Positions 21,446-33,790 of a stretch of 64,000 nt of DNA are shown in pieces. The translations under genes and the position numbers were made by a program. Each line of letters starts with the position of its first letter. Position 1 is the first letter of the stretch. Below the pieces are notes generated by a model. That model was given only the letters and a program-made list of their open reading frames with translations. It did not search any database and had not been told where the DNA came from. The DNA is from Adenophora triphylla var. japonica (taxonomy: Eukaryota; Streptophyta; Magnoliopsida; Asterales; Campanulaceae): assembly GCA_022495995.1 (NCBI GenBank), contig JAFEMH010003636.1:124001-188000 (forward strand). The letters are read 5' to 3'.

Positions 21446-22987
21446 GGCCATTTACAATGGGCTTGATGAATCCCATTTTCAATAGTTGAATCCAATTGAA
21501 ACCATTGCAAAGGGGTATTTAATGTTTGAAAAAAAAATAGTTTTGTTGAATAACTTCAACATCTATTGAATCCAAAAAGGGGTCGGCTTCCTTGCCACGT
21601 GGCGCCATCGGATAGGGTCGACATGGCGCGTGCACGCCACGCCCAGACAAAGGCGCGTCTGGCGCAGGTGAGTTTTTTTTTTTTTTTTTCTTTTCAGATT
21701 TTTACACTTGGCGCCACATAATTGGTTCCTGATATTTTTTTTTTCAAATCTCATCCGATTTTTTCGAAGGAAATTATGTTATATCAAAAAAAAAAATTAT
21801 TTTTTTTAAACCAAAATTCATAATTTTTTTCTCTGTAAATAGAGTTTTGTTTCATTTGATTTGAACACAGAAAAAAAACCCTCTTTTTTCAATATAAATT
21901 TCTCAATTATCCTTCATTTACTCTTATTTTTAATTTTCAATATCTTTTTAGTAAAATATATCCAATAATAATCATTTCAACACTCAAAATTTAGGTAATT
22001 TTCCTTTTAACTACAACAATCATAATAATTTTCAATTTGAAAATCAATCTTCCAACCAACCACGTCCTCAAAATATACCAAATCTTTATTTTTCACCAAA
22101 TTTCATGCCTTCATCTGTGCCAAATTTTCATCCATATTATGGGATACAATTTCAACCACCCCCTTATAATCGTAATCCTTATATTTCAATAGGAAATGAA
22201 AATGTTTCTTATTCTGGAGCATCATAATTTTCAGAATTTACAAAACAAATGGATGTTGGTAGCATGAGCGGTGGTAACGAAGGCACTCCAAATGCAGAGG
22301 GTTCAGCCATTCCAACAGAAGAGGGTACAACAAATACTCGCAAAAAACACTTCAAATGGACCACTAAAGAAAATTTAGTGCTACTTAGTGGGTAGATTAA
22401 TTATGGAACCGACAGTGTCGTCGGGAGAAATCATAAAGGGGATGCGTATTGGGGTAAAATCATGTGTGTGCTAGATCAGAATTGCATGATCCAAAAGTTC
22501 ATCAAGAATTGCAGGCGAATCTAATCAAGCACATATGAGCAAAGTTCGGAATGAGAAGCAATTAAAAATTATTTTTAAGTCTTTTAATGTCTGATTTAAT
22601 AGTTTTATTGTATTGTGAGTCGAGTCTATTGTGTCGATGCTTATTGTAAATTTTCTTTGTTTTAATAATAATTATCATCATTTTTTCGTATTTATTTAAT
22701 TGCAATTAAAAAAAATAATTAAGTATGAAGTATTTTTTTAATTATAAATGATAATAATAATTATTATTATTTTACTAATCATAAAAATAAAGAATATAAA
22801 ATAAAATAAAAGTGGTGAAATATAGGATGATGAGTTGGAAGAGTGTTGAATTTTATTAAACAAAACCATCGTAGGGTTAAAAATTGAATGGCGTGTTAAA
22901 TTATTAGGTGGAAGAGAGAGAAGTTGATGTAAAGTGTTAAAGTGGGTGTTGAATTTTGTTTGAGTATTGAAACCATTGTAGATGATC
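21446..22987 (+). mobile_element. PIF/Harbinger element, 1.54 kb, defective
   Basis: The ends GGCCATTTACAATGG and (inverted) GATCATCTACAATGG pair with three mismatches, and TTA is duplicated at 21443-21445 and 22988-22990, as usual for PIF/Harbinger. Inverted similarity continues inward (TTGAATCC..AACACC). It keeps a remnant of the Myb/SANT-like ORF1 but no DDE transposase. Confidence 0.82.
21990..22545 (+). pseudogene. Harbinger ORF1 (Myb/SANT-like) remnant
   Basis: One frame gives an Asn/Gln/Pro-rich N-terminus (PSSVPNFHPYYGIQFQPPPY), then NTRKKHFKWTTKENLVLLSG, a stop in place of a residue, then INYGTDSVVGRNHKGDAYWG. That pattern is the SANT-like DNA-binding part of plant PIF/Harbinger ORF1 proteins, which partner the transposase. 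Two in-frame stops (near 22226 and 22393) and the lost C-terminus make it a pseudogene. Confidence 0.8.
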
Positions 22988-22990
22988 TTA

Positions 22991-25320
22991 CAACATTGTG
23001 TGACGGTCTTATAATTAGGTCCCATTAAAAAGTACTTTTTTTTACATGAAAATTAAAAAAAAAATATAAGTGTTGTTGTGAATATGAAAAGTGAAATAGA
23101 ATCGAGAAAGTGTGGTAGAAAAATATAAGTGGGTTTTTGTTGTTGTAAATATGTAAGTGAGTTTCAATTAAGAAAGAAGTATTAAAATATTCTCATATTA
23201 AAAAGCATAATTTTTAGCTAGATATCCAAAAAAGGTAAAAAGTGTAACTTTTAATTGGGCAGATGGAGTATTTGTTTTTGTGATTTTTGGGGTGAGGGGT
23301 TGGTGTTAATTAGAGTTATATACTCCCTTCGTCTCAGAGAAATATTTATTATTTTACTTAACACAAGAATTAAGAAGAAAATTGTAAAATGCAATGTGTT
23401 GTGAGTGTAGATGGTTGGATATGAGAGAAAAAATAAAGTAAGTAAATAATTGTTGTGAGTATTATAAGTGGGTCTCATTTTCCTTTTGGGACTTTGCTAG
23501 TGATTATTTTGAAATGACCAAATAAATTGTGTTGGATGGCCAAACTCTTCATGCTCACTTAAGTAGGTATATGAATAGGTATGCCATGATCACCATGGTC
23601 CTATCTAAGCACACCTTAGCCCCTTAAACTTATTTCTAAAGAAAAACTCTTAACTATGGTGCCCTAATTTGGTAGTAGACTAGTAGTGTGGTCCTAAATC
23701 TTGTTGTTTGTCAACATAGAATTGGTATCGCATTAATTTGAAGGGCATCACCAATGCTTCAACATAAAACTACCTTTGTCAATAGAGTACTTATCATTGA
23801 AAGTTCAATCTTTTACTAACAACAATCATATGTCACTTTGTTGTAATGGCACTTGAGATCATGGCCACATATTCCTTTTTTATATTGAGCAGTGGAGATT
23901 TAATGGACAACATGCGTAAACTAATAAATAGTTTGTACAATCAAATAAATTTTCACCGCCCAGTAAAAAAAAAGATTTGACTATGATATTAATTGTCCGC
24001 TACATCCCCTTAGTTACATGTTCAACGACCGGAAAACAAATTTCACCATCAAATTCATTGCTAAGGTCAATTTCAAATAGCTTTTTCTCAATATGCATAA
24101 AAATGTTGGCACACACTACATGTCATCTCAAAAGTCACATTGTCATGTACATAAAGCATATCGATCATATTTATAACTCTTTTCAAATCATCCGTTGTAA
24201 AAATGCAAAATACGCGATCAAAACAAACGACATTCCTAACATTATTCCTATTCCAAAGGGGGGAGATATCAAAAGCAAAAGTGTCAAGAGAAGGGTCCTG
24301 GGGATTTGTATATGATGCTGGCATAAGGTTGAAGCAAAGCAATATGAGTTTGAAACAAACCAAAATTCCAGTCTTAGATAGTAAAGAAAGCAAAAGCCTC
24401 TCACTTTACCCTATTCCCATGGAAGAAGATCTGCCTTTTCCTTTATTATCATTCAATACCCGATTTAAACCGTTTGATGTATAACAGTCGTAATTTTATA
24501 ATAAATTAGTCACATTAAATAGTATGTTTATTACATTTATTCAAAAATTATAAATATGAATTACATTTTTATTACAAAAGATTATATTTATAGTAGTAGG
24601 CATAATCGAATCGGATTGCACATGTCCCAAATACCACAATTACCCTCATTTTTTACTTTCAATTTTGATTCCGATCTCAAATCTTTTAATTTTCACTCTC
24701 CTACCCTCACTTTCTTTTCCTTTACACTCTCCTCCCCTTTCTTTTCCTTTCTTCAATCAAAATCTGTCGCTCTCTCTACATCCACTTGGGATCAATCAAA
24801 CCCTCCTCCCCAACATATTCCCCTTCTTTTTCAGAGTTTGTCTATTTACTATCCTTCTCACCCAAGAATTTTCAAGAACTAAATTAGGATAAATTTAAAC
24901 CCTTTTTAACTTCTTCTTTCAGAAATCGAATTATTGAGATCTTATGGATTGTAAAAATAAAAGGATTTGAAATCGCTACAACGCAAAATTGGTGCTCTAC
25001 TGGAATTTAACATTATTTTTTATGCGTAAAATAAAGATTAAAGTACATGAATAATTGTGTCGCTGGATCTTACAAACAAACCATTTGATCTCTATCTCGC
25101 AAATCTGTTGATGCAACATCTCCATATCAGTAAAAGTAAAACGTCATTTGATTTCCAAATTATGAAATGGGATGTATAATATTACTCTTACTTAGTTCCA
25201 AAATGATAAATAAGATTTAATGCCTATTCTTAATTGTAAGACTAACATTATGAAATGTTTACCTCAAGGGAAAAAGATTTAGACAACAATGTGATTTATT
25301 ATCATAATTATTGGACAAAA
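22991..25320. other. Intergenic region, degenerate MITE ends only
   Basis: No convincing gene. Stowaway-like ends occur near 23262 (CAGATGGAG, TA) and 23323 (ACTCCCTTCGTCTCAGAG), both without clear partners. At about 24306-24326 the plus strand reads TTTGTATATGATGCTGGCA, one base different from the spacer of the 63-bp palindrome repeat. The open frames around it (about 24000-24480) have no recognised product. Confidence 0.45.
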
Positions 25321-26619
25321 TCATCGAATCAAACCACTAGCAATGGCACGATTAGTGCTCAAATGAGTAGTTTCGTACATAGGCAATTCCTCACAAAACC
25401 GATCATTCTTAAAAATTGTCAAGTGATCAAGTTCGAACAAATCCGAACTTGCATCACTTGCTATATCATCATAATCATCTTCATCATCATAGCAATCTTC
25501 GTTATAAATGTTTGTCGCGACAAACTTGTTTTCCTTCTGATTTGGGTAACTACTTGAAATTTCTTTCCTGTTCTTTTCCACCAAATGCTGGAATTGATTA
25601 TCCACATTTCTCGGTTTATCTGAGTGTTCATCGTAGATGATTTTTCGGCCACAAGGACGAGAATCTTCATCAACAATGACACTCACCGGATAAAATCTAA
25701 CGGTTCGTTTCATTCCATTGTTCAATTTTTCTCTTGATTTTGGAGAATTCTTGCTCAAACATGATCTTGAAAATGAAGATGCTGAAGAACAAGTAGACCC
25801 CTGGATTGACTGCTTCGATTTCCTTTCCATTCTAGCTTCTTCATTATCAATGGAGGAATTCAAATCCTTCCCTTTTTTCCCATTTCCATTAGTGAAAATG
25901 GAATTGAGAAAGCTTGTGAGTCGCCCACCTGGAGAAATTGGCTGCTTCATTTTCTTCAAGCTCGCATAAATCTTAGCTGCACAGGCTTTTGACTTTATCA
26001 AACTATCATCTTCAGTTTTGTTTGTTTGATGATTACGATAATCATCAAACAAATAAAACGCATTCTGTTTCGCCCCATATTTAGCCGAAACATTTGTCTT
26101 AATTGGTTTCGGTCTAAATGGGGCAAAACAGGACGGTTTAGATTTACCACCATCAAACCTGTCCGGTTCATTAACCGGCTCATTGAACCCCAAGCTCGAG
26201 TCAGATGAACTCGAGCTTGAACTGAAAAACAGAGGATCGTTATCAAGCACCGATCTCCTATCAAATTCTGGCAATGAAGATCCTCTCCGGCCACCACTAC
26301 CACCACCGTAAAATTTCTCATTAACTTTTTTCTCCATCCATTTCTCGACCAAACAAGCCCGCTGGAGACTTGCCATTTCTTCATCCTCCACAACACTACT
26401 ACCCTTCTTCCCCCTGCCGCCGCCACCACCACTATGAACACTCTGCCGGATCTTCACACTTTTCTCCCTAGGTAACTTCATATCCCCATTCTTTTCCTCA
26501 CCGCCGTCGATTGATCGGTAAATTTCATCAAGAAGTGTGGAGGAAAATGATGGGTTTTTCGAATTCTTCCTCGATTTCTCTTCTCTCAATGCTTTCTCCC
26601 AATTATACATTTTTGCCAA
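25321..26619 (-). CDS. BG1-like: BIG GRAIN 1-like protein, single exon
   Basis: The 432-aa frame matches the plant BIG GRAIN 1-like family, membrane-associated proteins linked to auxin response and organ size. Family blocks in order: N-terminal NPSFSSTLLDEIYRSIDGGE; a central CAAKIYASLKKMKQPISPG followed by GRLTSFLNSIF; KRTVRFYPVSVI; an acidic stretch (EDCYDDEDDYDDIASDASSD) then LFELDHL; and C-terminal LPMYETTHLSTNRAIASGLI. Low-complexity Gly and Ser runs fit the family. The first ATG is used; MYNWEKALREEK directly follows, as in relatives. The frame is complete with no intron. A catalytic role is not known for the family. Confidence 0.92.
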   Translation of the reverse strand: MAKMYNWEKALREEKSRKNSKNPSFSSTLLDEIYRSIDGGEEKNGDMKLPREKSVKIRQSVHSGGGGGRGKKGSSVVEDEEMASLQRACLVEKWMEKKVNEKFYGGGSGGRRGSSLPEFDRRSVLDNDPLFFSSSSSSSDSSLGFNEPVNEPDRFDGGKSKPSCFAPFRPKPIKTNVSAKYGAKQNAFYLFDDYRNHQTNKTEDDSLIKSKACAAKIYASLKKMKQPISPGGRLTSFLNSIFTNGNGKKGKDLNSSIDNEEARMERKSKQSIQGSTCSSASSFSRSCLSKNSPKSREKLNNGMKRTVRFYPVSVIVDEDSRPCGRKIIYDEHSDKPRNVDNQFQHLVEKNRKEISSSYPNQKENKFVATNIYNEDCYDDEDDYDDIASDASSDLFELDHLTIFKNDRFCEELPMYETTHLSTNRAIASGLIR

Positions 26620-26731
26620 TAAACCCAGAAATTGTGAAGCAGAAGAAACTTGAAAAGATGAAGAGATTTAATTGAAAGAGGGAAAAATAATGAAAGATTT
26701 GGTTGAATGAGAATGAAGAGGAAGAGAGAGA

Positions 26732-26743
26732 CTATATATAAAG
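26732..26743 (-). promoter_or_regulatory. TATA box of the BIG GRAIN 1-like gene
   Basis: On the minus strand TTTATATATAGT lies about 113 bases upstream of the ATG and is followed by a CT-rich leader (TCTCTCTTCC). Initiation would be expected near 26705, giving a 5'UTR of about 85 nt. Confidence 0.7.
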
Positions 26744-27684
26744 GGAATGTAACGCGCGTGCATGATACTCTTAATTCTAGCCAATGCCAATTTGGCATTT
26801 CCATTTACAGTGTCAAGCAATGAACCTTTTTATTCCAATACTACCCTTCTTTATCATTATTATTACATTAACATGTCCTTTTTAAGGACAAATGCAAAAA
26901 AAAAAATAATAAAAAAAAATAAAATAAAAAATAAAAACATATGAACTATTTATGGGTAAGTATTGATATGTCTGTTATTTTCTTTATTTGACATATTGAT
27001 TTATGGCAATTAATTACATTTGATTGTATTATTATGCAATCAGACTGCATAAGTTTCGGTCTTAAATGCATGTTGTTAGGAGTTTAGTATTACCCCCAAA
27101 ATTTATCCCACTAATGTGCAACGATCTTTGACCATAGTATACACAAATATCGTTCTACATCCCATCTAGATTATAGCCTTGCACTAATTTGTTAAGCTTA
27201 ATTTAGTAATTTCTACAAAAATAAAAATTAAAAATTAAAAAAAAATCTTAAAAGATAATTTGTTAACTACAAAGCATGCACTATTTCCTTTTAATCTAGA
27301 TATAATTAACCATTTAAATTCCAAAACGAGCCTTCACGTTCTTAGGAAATTAGATGAGATTCCCTTTTATGTCCAGTTTTCTAATTTCGTGTTTAAAGCC
27401 ATTGATGTAGCACTTGAAGATATTCTTGTGTGTATATTAGGAACACGCATAATTGTGTGCCATTGCATAGGATTGTGTTGATTTGGTGATGGAGTCCACA
27501 TAGTTCTTGTTTATAAAGTGCAGTTTAGTGGGCGGCAAATCACTGGATCAATGGGACTTTTATGGTATCAAAATATTTGTTGTGTGTTCTTTTGGAAAGA
27601 AAAGCTGGTAACGTTGAATGTGGAGAAATGGGTATGTGGCCAAAGAGATTGAATTTTCTATAACTCGTTTGATTACAAAAATAT
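26744..27684. other. Upstream AT-rich region, nothing recognised
   Basis: Sequence upstream of the BIG GRAIN 1-like gene. It includes an A/T homopolymer-rich block near 26900-26940. No exon or element with paired ends identified. Confidence 0.5.
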
Positions 27685-27686
27685 TA

Positions 27687-27920
27687 CTCCCTCCGTCCCA
27701 AAATGTTTGTCTCATTTAATTTTTTTGTTGAATTTTGACCACAAATTTATGAGAGATTAATCATGTTCATGAAATTCTAAAAGTTGTTGTTGATAATATT
27801 ATTAATGGTGAATCAAAAGAAATTTTTAGAATTTTATGAACATAATTAAATTGTCATATATTTGTGATCAAAGTTCAACAAAAAAAGTTAAATGGGACAA
27901 ACATTTTGAAACGGAGGGAG
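27687..27920. mobile_element. Stowaway MITE, 234 bp
   Basis: The left end CTCCCTCCGTCCCAAAATG and the inverted right end CTCCCTCCGTTTCAAAATG pair over about 30 bases (continuing TTTGTC.CATTT). TA is duplicated at 27685-27686 and 27921-27922. Confidence 0.94.
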
Positions 27921-28003
27921 TACCTATCTTCCAAAAAAATAAATATAGCATTTTTTTCATTTTGTTTCGTCTCATAATAAATATTGCATTTTCTTATAAT
28001 ATA

Positions 28004-28290
28004 CTCCCTCCGTCCCAGCGAAAGAGCCATTTATTTCCTTTTTGGGTGTCCCATTTAAAAAGCCACTTTCCCAAAAAGGAAACCTTAAATCACTATTCTC
28101 TCCACTCATTCTCTCTCCTACTTTACTTTTACACTCACAACATTCTCTTTCTTACATCACCTCCCACTCATTCTCTCTCCTATTTAATTTTTCATACTCA
28201 CAACATTTAAACTTTTTCTCTTTCCTACATCACATTTCTTATTTTGCGTGCCGGACAAATTTTGTGGCTCTTTCGCCGGGACGGAGGGAG
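28004..28290. mobile_element. Stowaway MITE, 287 bp
   Basis: The ends are CTCCCTCCGTCCCAGCGAAAG and its inverse with one change, and TA duplications flank it. It is nearly the reverse complement of the MITE at 15920-16206 over its whole length, indicating recent amplification of this subfamily. Confidence 0.94.
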
Positions 28291-28414
28291 TATTGATTTT
28301 CTTATTTAAATAACTTAAAGTACACCTTTAAAGCACATGTTAAAAAAAGCATTTTATCATTATATAAGTCAATAAAGCTTCTTTCCTAAAAATGTTGACC
28401 AGTTAAATACAATA

Positions 28415-28780
28415 CTTCCTCCATCCCAATAATATCTCATCAAAACCCATTTGAAATTAAAATTCCATCAAAACTCGCGTCACTCCTATAGCATCTCGTC
28501 AGGTCTTATACCATGTGGTATAGGACCTTTTTTTTTTTTTGCACTTTTTTCACTTTTTAAAAAAATTAAATAAAAATAATAAAAAAAAAAATTACTAAGG
28601 AATAAAGTCCTATATCATATAGTATAAGACTGAAAAAAGGTTCTATACCATGTGGTATAGGACTGTCAACGGATTTTTGAGGAATTTTAATCTTGACTTC
28701 CGAGGTTTAAGGGAATTTTGATTTCAGTTGGATTTTGATGGGATTTGATTTGGACTGTGTGAGAAAGGAGGAATTAATCC
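28415..28780. mobile_element. MULE-type MITE with three GGTCCTATA palindromes
   Basis: A perfect 11-bp duplication TAAATACAATA flanks it (28404-28414 and 28781-28791), in the size range of MULE duplications. Inverted ends share CATCAAAACCC..TGAAATTAAAATTCC (left) and CATCAAAATCC..TGAAATCAAAATTCC (right, read inward). The interior has three dyads: TATACCATGTGGTATA at about 28503, a diverged one at about 28607, and another at about 28641. The inward-read right end GGATTAATTCCTCC matches the left end of the 11847-15726 element. Confidence 0.85.
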
Positions 28781-28791
28781 TAAATACAATA

Positions 28792-29205
28792 TTTATTTTG
28801 GAACCTATTATTATGTAGTTAGGATTCATTTTAATTAGGATTCATTTTAATTATAATCCCATGTATGGTATATGGATTCTTCAATCCAAAATATTCTCTG
28901 TTACATGATTGTTTTTTATCAAATAATTTGATTGTTAGGAAAAGTATTTTATTATATTTTTTAATTTGTACGTGTCATTTACAAATATGAAATTAAATTT
29001 AAATTTAAATTTATATTTATATAAGCAAAAATTGAAATGGATATTCGAACGGTATAAACCGAAGTACGAACGTAGATCGGACCAAGCAAAGCCCAATAGA
29101 TTGGGCCCAATGAATTCGGCCCAAAATATAATGCATATAAGTCTTAAGTACGACAAATAAATTGAGTTTTTCCTATCTTTGCTCGTATTTCTTACTCTTC
29201 ATTCC
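28792..29205. other. AT-rich spacer
   Basis: No gene or element recognised. Contains a simple AAATTTAAATTTAAATTTA stretch near 28995. Confidence 0.5.
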
Positions 29206-29210
29206 CAATA

Positions 29211-29786
29211 TATCGACCTAGATATAAAAAAAACGAATAATGATTAATGCCCAACAAAACTGATGGCAAGGCATAATATATGAGCCGAGCAAGGTCTCCT
29301 TTGAATACGACTAGCCCTTCCTCGATTGTCAACAAAATAAGGAAAGGGGCTTCCCTAACCTTCACAACTCTCTTTCTCGGCACAATTTGGGTCGACCAAA
29401 TCATATACGACGAGGATATCTCCTCCAAGGCGCACGTGCAGAATACATTATCTAATTCTACTCAAATAATGAATGTGAACAGTTATAATCCCACTAGGAT
29501 TATAACCACCTCTCACACGCTTTCTTATTCAACAAAGACTCTACAAGGTTATGCCTATAAATACAAGCCATAATTCTCATTATTTGGGTAATATATCTTT
29601 TGACTCTAAAATCTTGTCAATTGATTTCTCTATTTAAACACAAATACTTACTCTCATGCCGGAGGGTATTCGCTGGTGAAGCTCCGGCTTAGTTTACGTG
29701 TTGTTCTTCTTTCTCAAGCTATTCAATCATACAGGATACAACCTGCCGCTGGATTTGGGCTGATCCGAACGTTTTTGGTATCATCA
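29211..29786 (+). repeat. 5' LTR, Tat-type gypsy family
   Basis: It aligns over about 575 bp with 41619-42199 (for example GGATTATAACCAC, CCTATAAATACAAG, GTTTACGTGTT). The start reads TATCGACCTAG where the other copy has TGTCGACCTAG. TATA-like CCTATAAATACAAG lies at about 29553, and the downstream CATGCCGGAGGGTATTCGC is a typical leader hairpin. The following TTTGGTTCCATTTACGGG is the presumed primer region. Confidence 0.88.
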
Positions 29787-29865
29787 GTTTGGTTCCATTT
29801 ACGGGAAACGATTCGAAACACCCATTGAATAGCTTGAAAAATTCTGCTCCACTCTCCTAATCCTA

Positions 29866-31660
29866 ATGGAAGACGGACATACTGCTAGTATTACTCCTAA
29901 ACATGATAATGTTCTTGTGGAAGAGATTCATGGCAACACAAGGACTGTTTTTCCTCTTGTCAATGGGGGACTGCCTCCTCTACCACCGTTGATTGATGAA
30001 CTGTCGTCATTAGGAATGAATCTGCGTTCTAGGGGACAACCAATAACCGAGATAGTGCAGACGAACCCTACTCGTCGTCGGCGCCGAGTAAGACCTGCCT
30101 GTAGCCAGACGACAAGTAATGCTGCCCAGGGAGGAACCGGGGCTTCCCCCCCACAGGTTGATCGCATAACTCTATTGCATCAACAAATGGAAACTTTGCA
30201 ACGCATTTATGAAACGCAAAATGCCTTGCTACAGTTAGATCCTAAACATTCTCTGGCTGAATTCATGAGGCCTACGAGGACTGGAAATTCCCTTGGAGGG
30301 CAGAGTCAAGTTAATAGGCATGATAGTCAGGGGAATAGAAAAAATCTTCCTCGTGACCAACATCCCCCTCCTTTTGGTATCTTTGGTAGCTCCAGGCAAA
30401 ACCCCCAATATGTCCCTCCTCATCATAAGGCACATGGGAATGGCAACATAAGAAAAGGTAGATTTGAGAATCACTTGAACCAACAAAGGGAGCAGGATGC
30501 TAATTCTGGTGACTTAAGAGCAAGGCTCAGTCATGCAAGGCATAAAACCCCTCCTCGTCGTAATACCCCTCCTCGGCCTAGGAGCACTCCTCGTCACAGA
30601 TCACCTCCTCAGAAGGGACAGAACACCATCTGGGCAAGAGGACAATCACCAGAAGCGTGAGGAACATAGTAGAATGAACGGACACAGAAAGAAAGAAAGG
30701 ACCCAACATAGCTCTCATTTCAGCTCAGGGATCGATGCCAGAGAATTATTACTCTTGAAAAAGAGATTAGATGAGATGGAAATGGGGAAAAAGGAAGTGG
30801 TCGAAGATGATACCAGCACCACCCGTCCTTTCTCCTAGCATATTAATGATCTACCTCCCAATTCTGCTCTTAAAATCCCAAGTTTTGATAAGTATGCGGG
30901 AACCACTGATGCACGGGATCATGTGCAAAGTTTTGAATCCACCATGACCCTCCTCACTAAAGCAGATGACATTCTCTTCAAGGCATTTGCGAGTACCTTC
31001 TCCGGAACAGCTTTATCCTGGTTTCGCGAGCAAAAGAAGGGAAGCTTCGACAATTGGAAAATAATGAGGAGAAGGTTATCGGACCACTTTGCCACATTAG
31101 GGAAGATAAAGAAGAGATTAACATATCATGCTAGCATTGAGCAAGGGAAGAATGAGACAACTCTGAGATACTACAATCGATTCCGAGCCATAGCAGACCA
31201 AGTAGAAGAAAGCTTGACAGACCGGGAGGTGATTGTTTGCTTTAATTCCGGACTAAGATCCGGACAGTTGATATATGAACTTTCTGCCTGAGAGCCTAAG
31301 TCAAAATATGATATATAAAATGTGGCTTACGCCATAGCGATGGCAGAAGAGAAAAGTAAAAAGAGGTCTAAGAAACCAGAAGCAGAGGCAGCTGACACCA
31401 ACCAGGACTCAAATGGAAGTGGCTATAAGGGGAAGAATAGAACTCGGTCTACTGAAAAAGCTGAGGTTTTTACCTCCCCCCCCCTCACAAAACCAATAAC
31501 AGAAATCATGTAGTTGGTGAATCTACCAAGTTCTCGCCCACTTGACGAAAGAACAAAATATACCCGTGACAGCTCCAAGTACTGTGCCTTTCACAATGAC
31601 CACGGACACGACACGAAGAATTGCATCTCCCTCAAGAGAATGATCCAAAGATAGGTAGAG
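29866..31660 (+). pseudogene. gypsy gag, frameshifted
   Basis: The ATG at 29866 starts a basic, Pro/Arg-rich gag leader (RRRRRVRPACSQ; then RNTPPRPRSTPRHRSPP). A frame change near 30650 is followed by the capsid-like part (30923-31291: FASTFSGTALSWF, RRRLSDHFATLG, TTLRYYNRFRAIADQ). The C-terminal YCAFHNDHGHDTKNC at about 31578 is the zinc-binding motif common in Tat-lineage gag. Stops at 31290, 31511 and 31653 break it. Confidence 0.85.
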
Positions 31661-31762
31661 GAGGGAAATCTTGACTGCTACGTTATGAGAAAGGATAACA
31701 AGCGAAGACGAAAGGATGACAATGATTAGTATAAAGAAGATGAAAGGGAAGACAGACCTCAT

Positions 31763-33790
31763 ATGGCCAAGCTCATTGTTATAAGGGAGGAGACTGTCTC
31801 TAATAAAAAATTGAAAGACCTGATCCATGAACTAAGTAAGGTCTATCACATCCCCGCCTGTATTCATAAGGAAGAGGAAGTCATCAGCTTCCCCCCTAAT
31901 GAACTAGTCGAAAGTCACGCGGCTCGCGAACAACCATTTGTAATCAAAGGGAGGATTGACAACTGTGAATCTGAGAGACTCCTCATAGACTCGGGGGCTT
32001 CCCGGGATATCTTGTATTACTCTACCTTCCAGAAGATAAGCTGAAGGATAACATGCTGGAGCCATACGCTGGAAGACTATAAGGCTTCACAAACCACAAA
32101 GTAAGCTTCATGGGAACAATTGACTTATTATTGGAAGTAGGAGAACATCCCTTTCGAGCAGAAGTCACAGTAACATTCGTGGCCATGGATCGGGTAAGTG
32201 ACTACCACGCCATCCTAGGCATTCCAAGTCAAGGCAAACTTGGGTTGGTCACCTCCCTCTCTCACCAACGAGTTAAATTTCCTACTCGTTCTGGAGTCAA
32301 ATGTGTGAGGGCGACCCCCAAAGACTTTTTGAGCATGTAATGAGGAGCAAAAAAAACATCCAGAAAGGTAGAGGTAGACACACCTGAAGATAATCTGAAG
32401 ATCTCTAAGTCTGTGAAGAATACTAGCACCAGTTCTAGACTGAATCTGATTTTTGAAGCAGAGGATGAGGACCACATGATCCTATATATACATGAAAATA
32501 ATGACACAGTTCTGTCCGTCCCGGATTTAGCCCCTCGTCTCGTCAGGGGCCAGAACTTGGGGGCTAACCCTGACTTGAGACAAGGAGAGCTACTTGACGT
32601 AGACAAACTAGTGGAGATTGAAGACCTAGACATAAATGGTGAGGAATGTAGAAGGCTTATAGAAATAATCATCGAAACATTGCAATTTCGAGACGGTCCA
32701 AAAATGGAGCCTGTAGACGAATTCGAATAAATTATACTTAATCGCGACTATCCAGAACAAAAAATAATAAACAGAGGCCAACTTTCCCATGAACATAGGG
32801 AGGAAATCATCACCCTGCTAAAAAATAATCCTGATGTCTTCGCCTGCAAGGTCGAGGATATGAGGGGTATCAAGGAAGAGATAGATCTCTACAAATTGGA
32901 AGTTGAACCGTTTGTTAAACCTATCAAACAGACACGAAGAATTTTTGCAAGTGACAAGGAATATGCCATCAAACAAGAGGTACATAAATTAATAAGTGCT
33001 GAAATTATTAGGGAAGCAATCTACCCTGTTTGATTGGCCAATGTTGTGATGGTCAAGAAACATAACGTGAAGTGGCGAATGTTTGTCGACTTCAGAGATC
33101 TTAACAATGCCTGCCCGAAAGACAGTTACCCTCCCCCCAGAATTGACAAGCTGGTAGACTCCATTGCCGGACATAAAATACTTAGCTTCCTAGATGCTTA
33201 CTCTGGTTATCGCCAGATCAAAATGGCTAAGGAAGACATTGAGAAAACAACCTTCCAGGCAGCTGGAGGAATTTATTGTTATACCATGATGCCCTTCGGG
33301 CTCAAAAATGCGGGCACAACCTACCATCGAATGGTCAACAAAGTCTTTGGGGATCAAATAGGCCGTAACATGGAAGGCTACATAGATGACATGGTTATCA
33401 AGACTAGGAATGGCATTCACGCCCCTGACTTGGAGGAAGCTTTAAATAACCTACGAGCAAACATCATGAAAATGAATCCAAGTAAATGTGTGTTTGGAGT
33501 AACGGCCGGAAATTTCCTAGGCTTTATGGTATCGCAAAAAGGAATTGAGGCAAATCCGGAAAAAAATCAAAGCCTTGATAGACATGAAGGAACCTACCAA
33601 CATTAAGGAGGTTCAAAGACTGAATGGAAGGATAGTTGCACTCGGGAGATTCATTGCAAAATCCACTGAAAAATTGCTGCCTTTCTTCAAAGTCTTGAAG
33701 GGGACCAAGAGCTTCTCCTGGACATCTGAATGCTGAGAATCATTTAAACAGATGAAGGAGTACTTGGGATCCCTAAAGCGCCCCGAACCG
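31763..33790 (+). pseudogene. gypsy protease and reverse transcriptase, truncated
   Basis: Protease: ERLLIDSGASRDILY near 31972-32015, with VTFVAMDRVSDYHAILGIP following. The RT runs from about 32740 with VKKHNVKWRMFVDFRDLN, NACPKDSYPPPRIDKLVD, FLDAYSGYRQI, MMPFGLKNAG and the catalytic YIDDMVIKT. It stops being recognisable after QMKEYLG (about 33770), at the edge of the Tekay-type LTR. RNase H and integrase of this element are absent. Several stops interrupt the frame. Confidence 0.88.

Noticed and set aside
24088..24393. About 100-codon minus-strand frame
   Set aside because: No recognisable domain, no splice or promoter context; kept only as an unexplained region.
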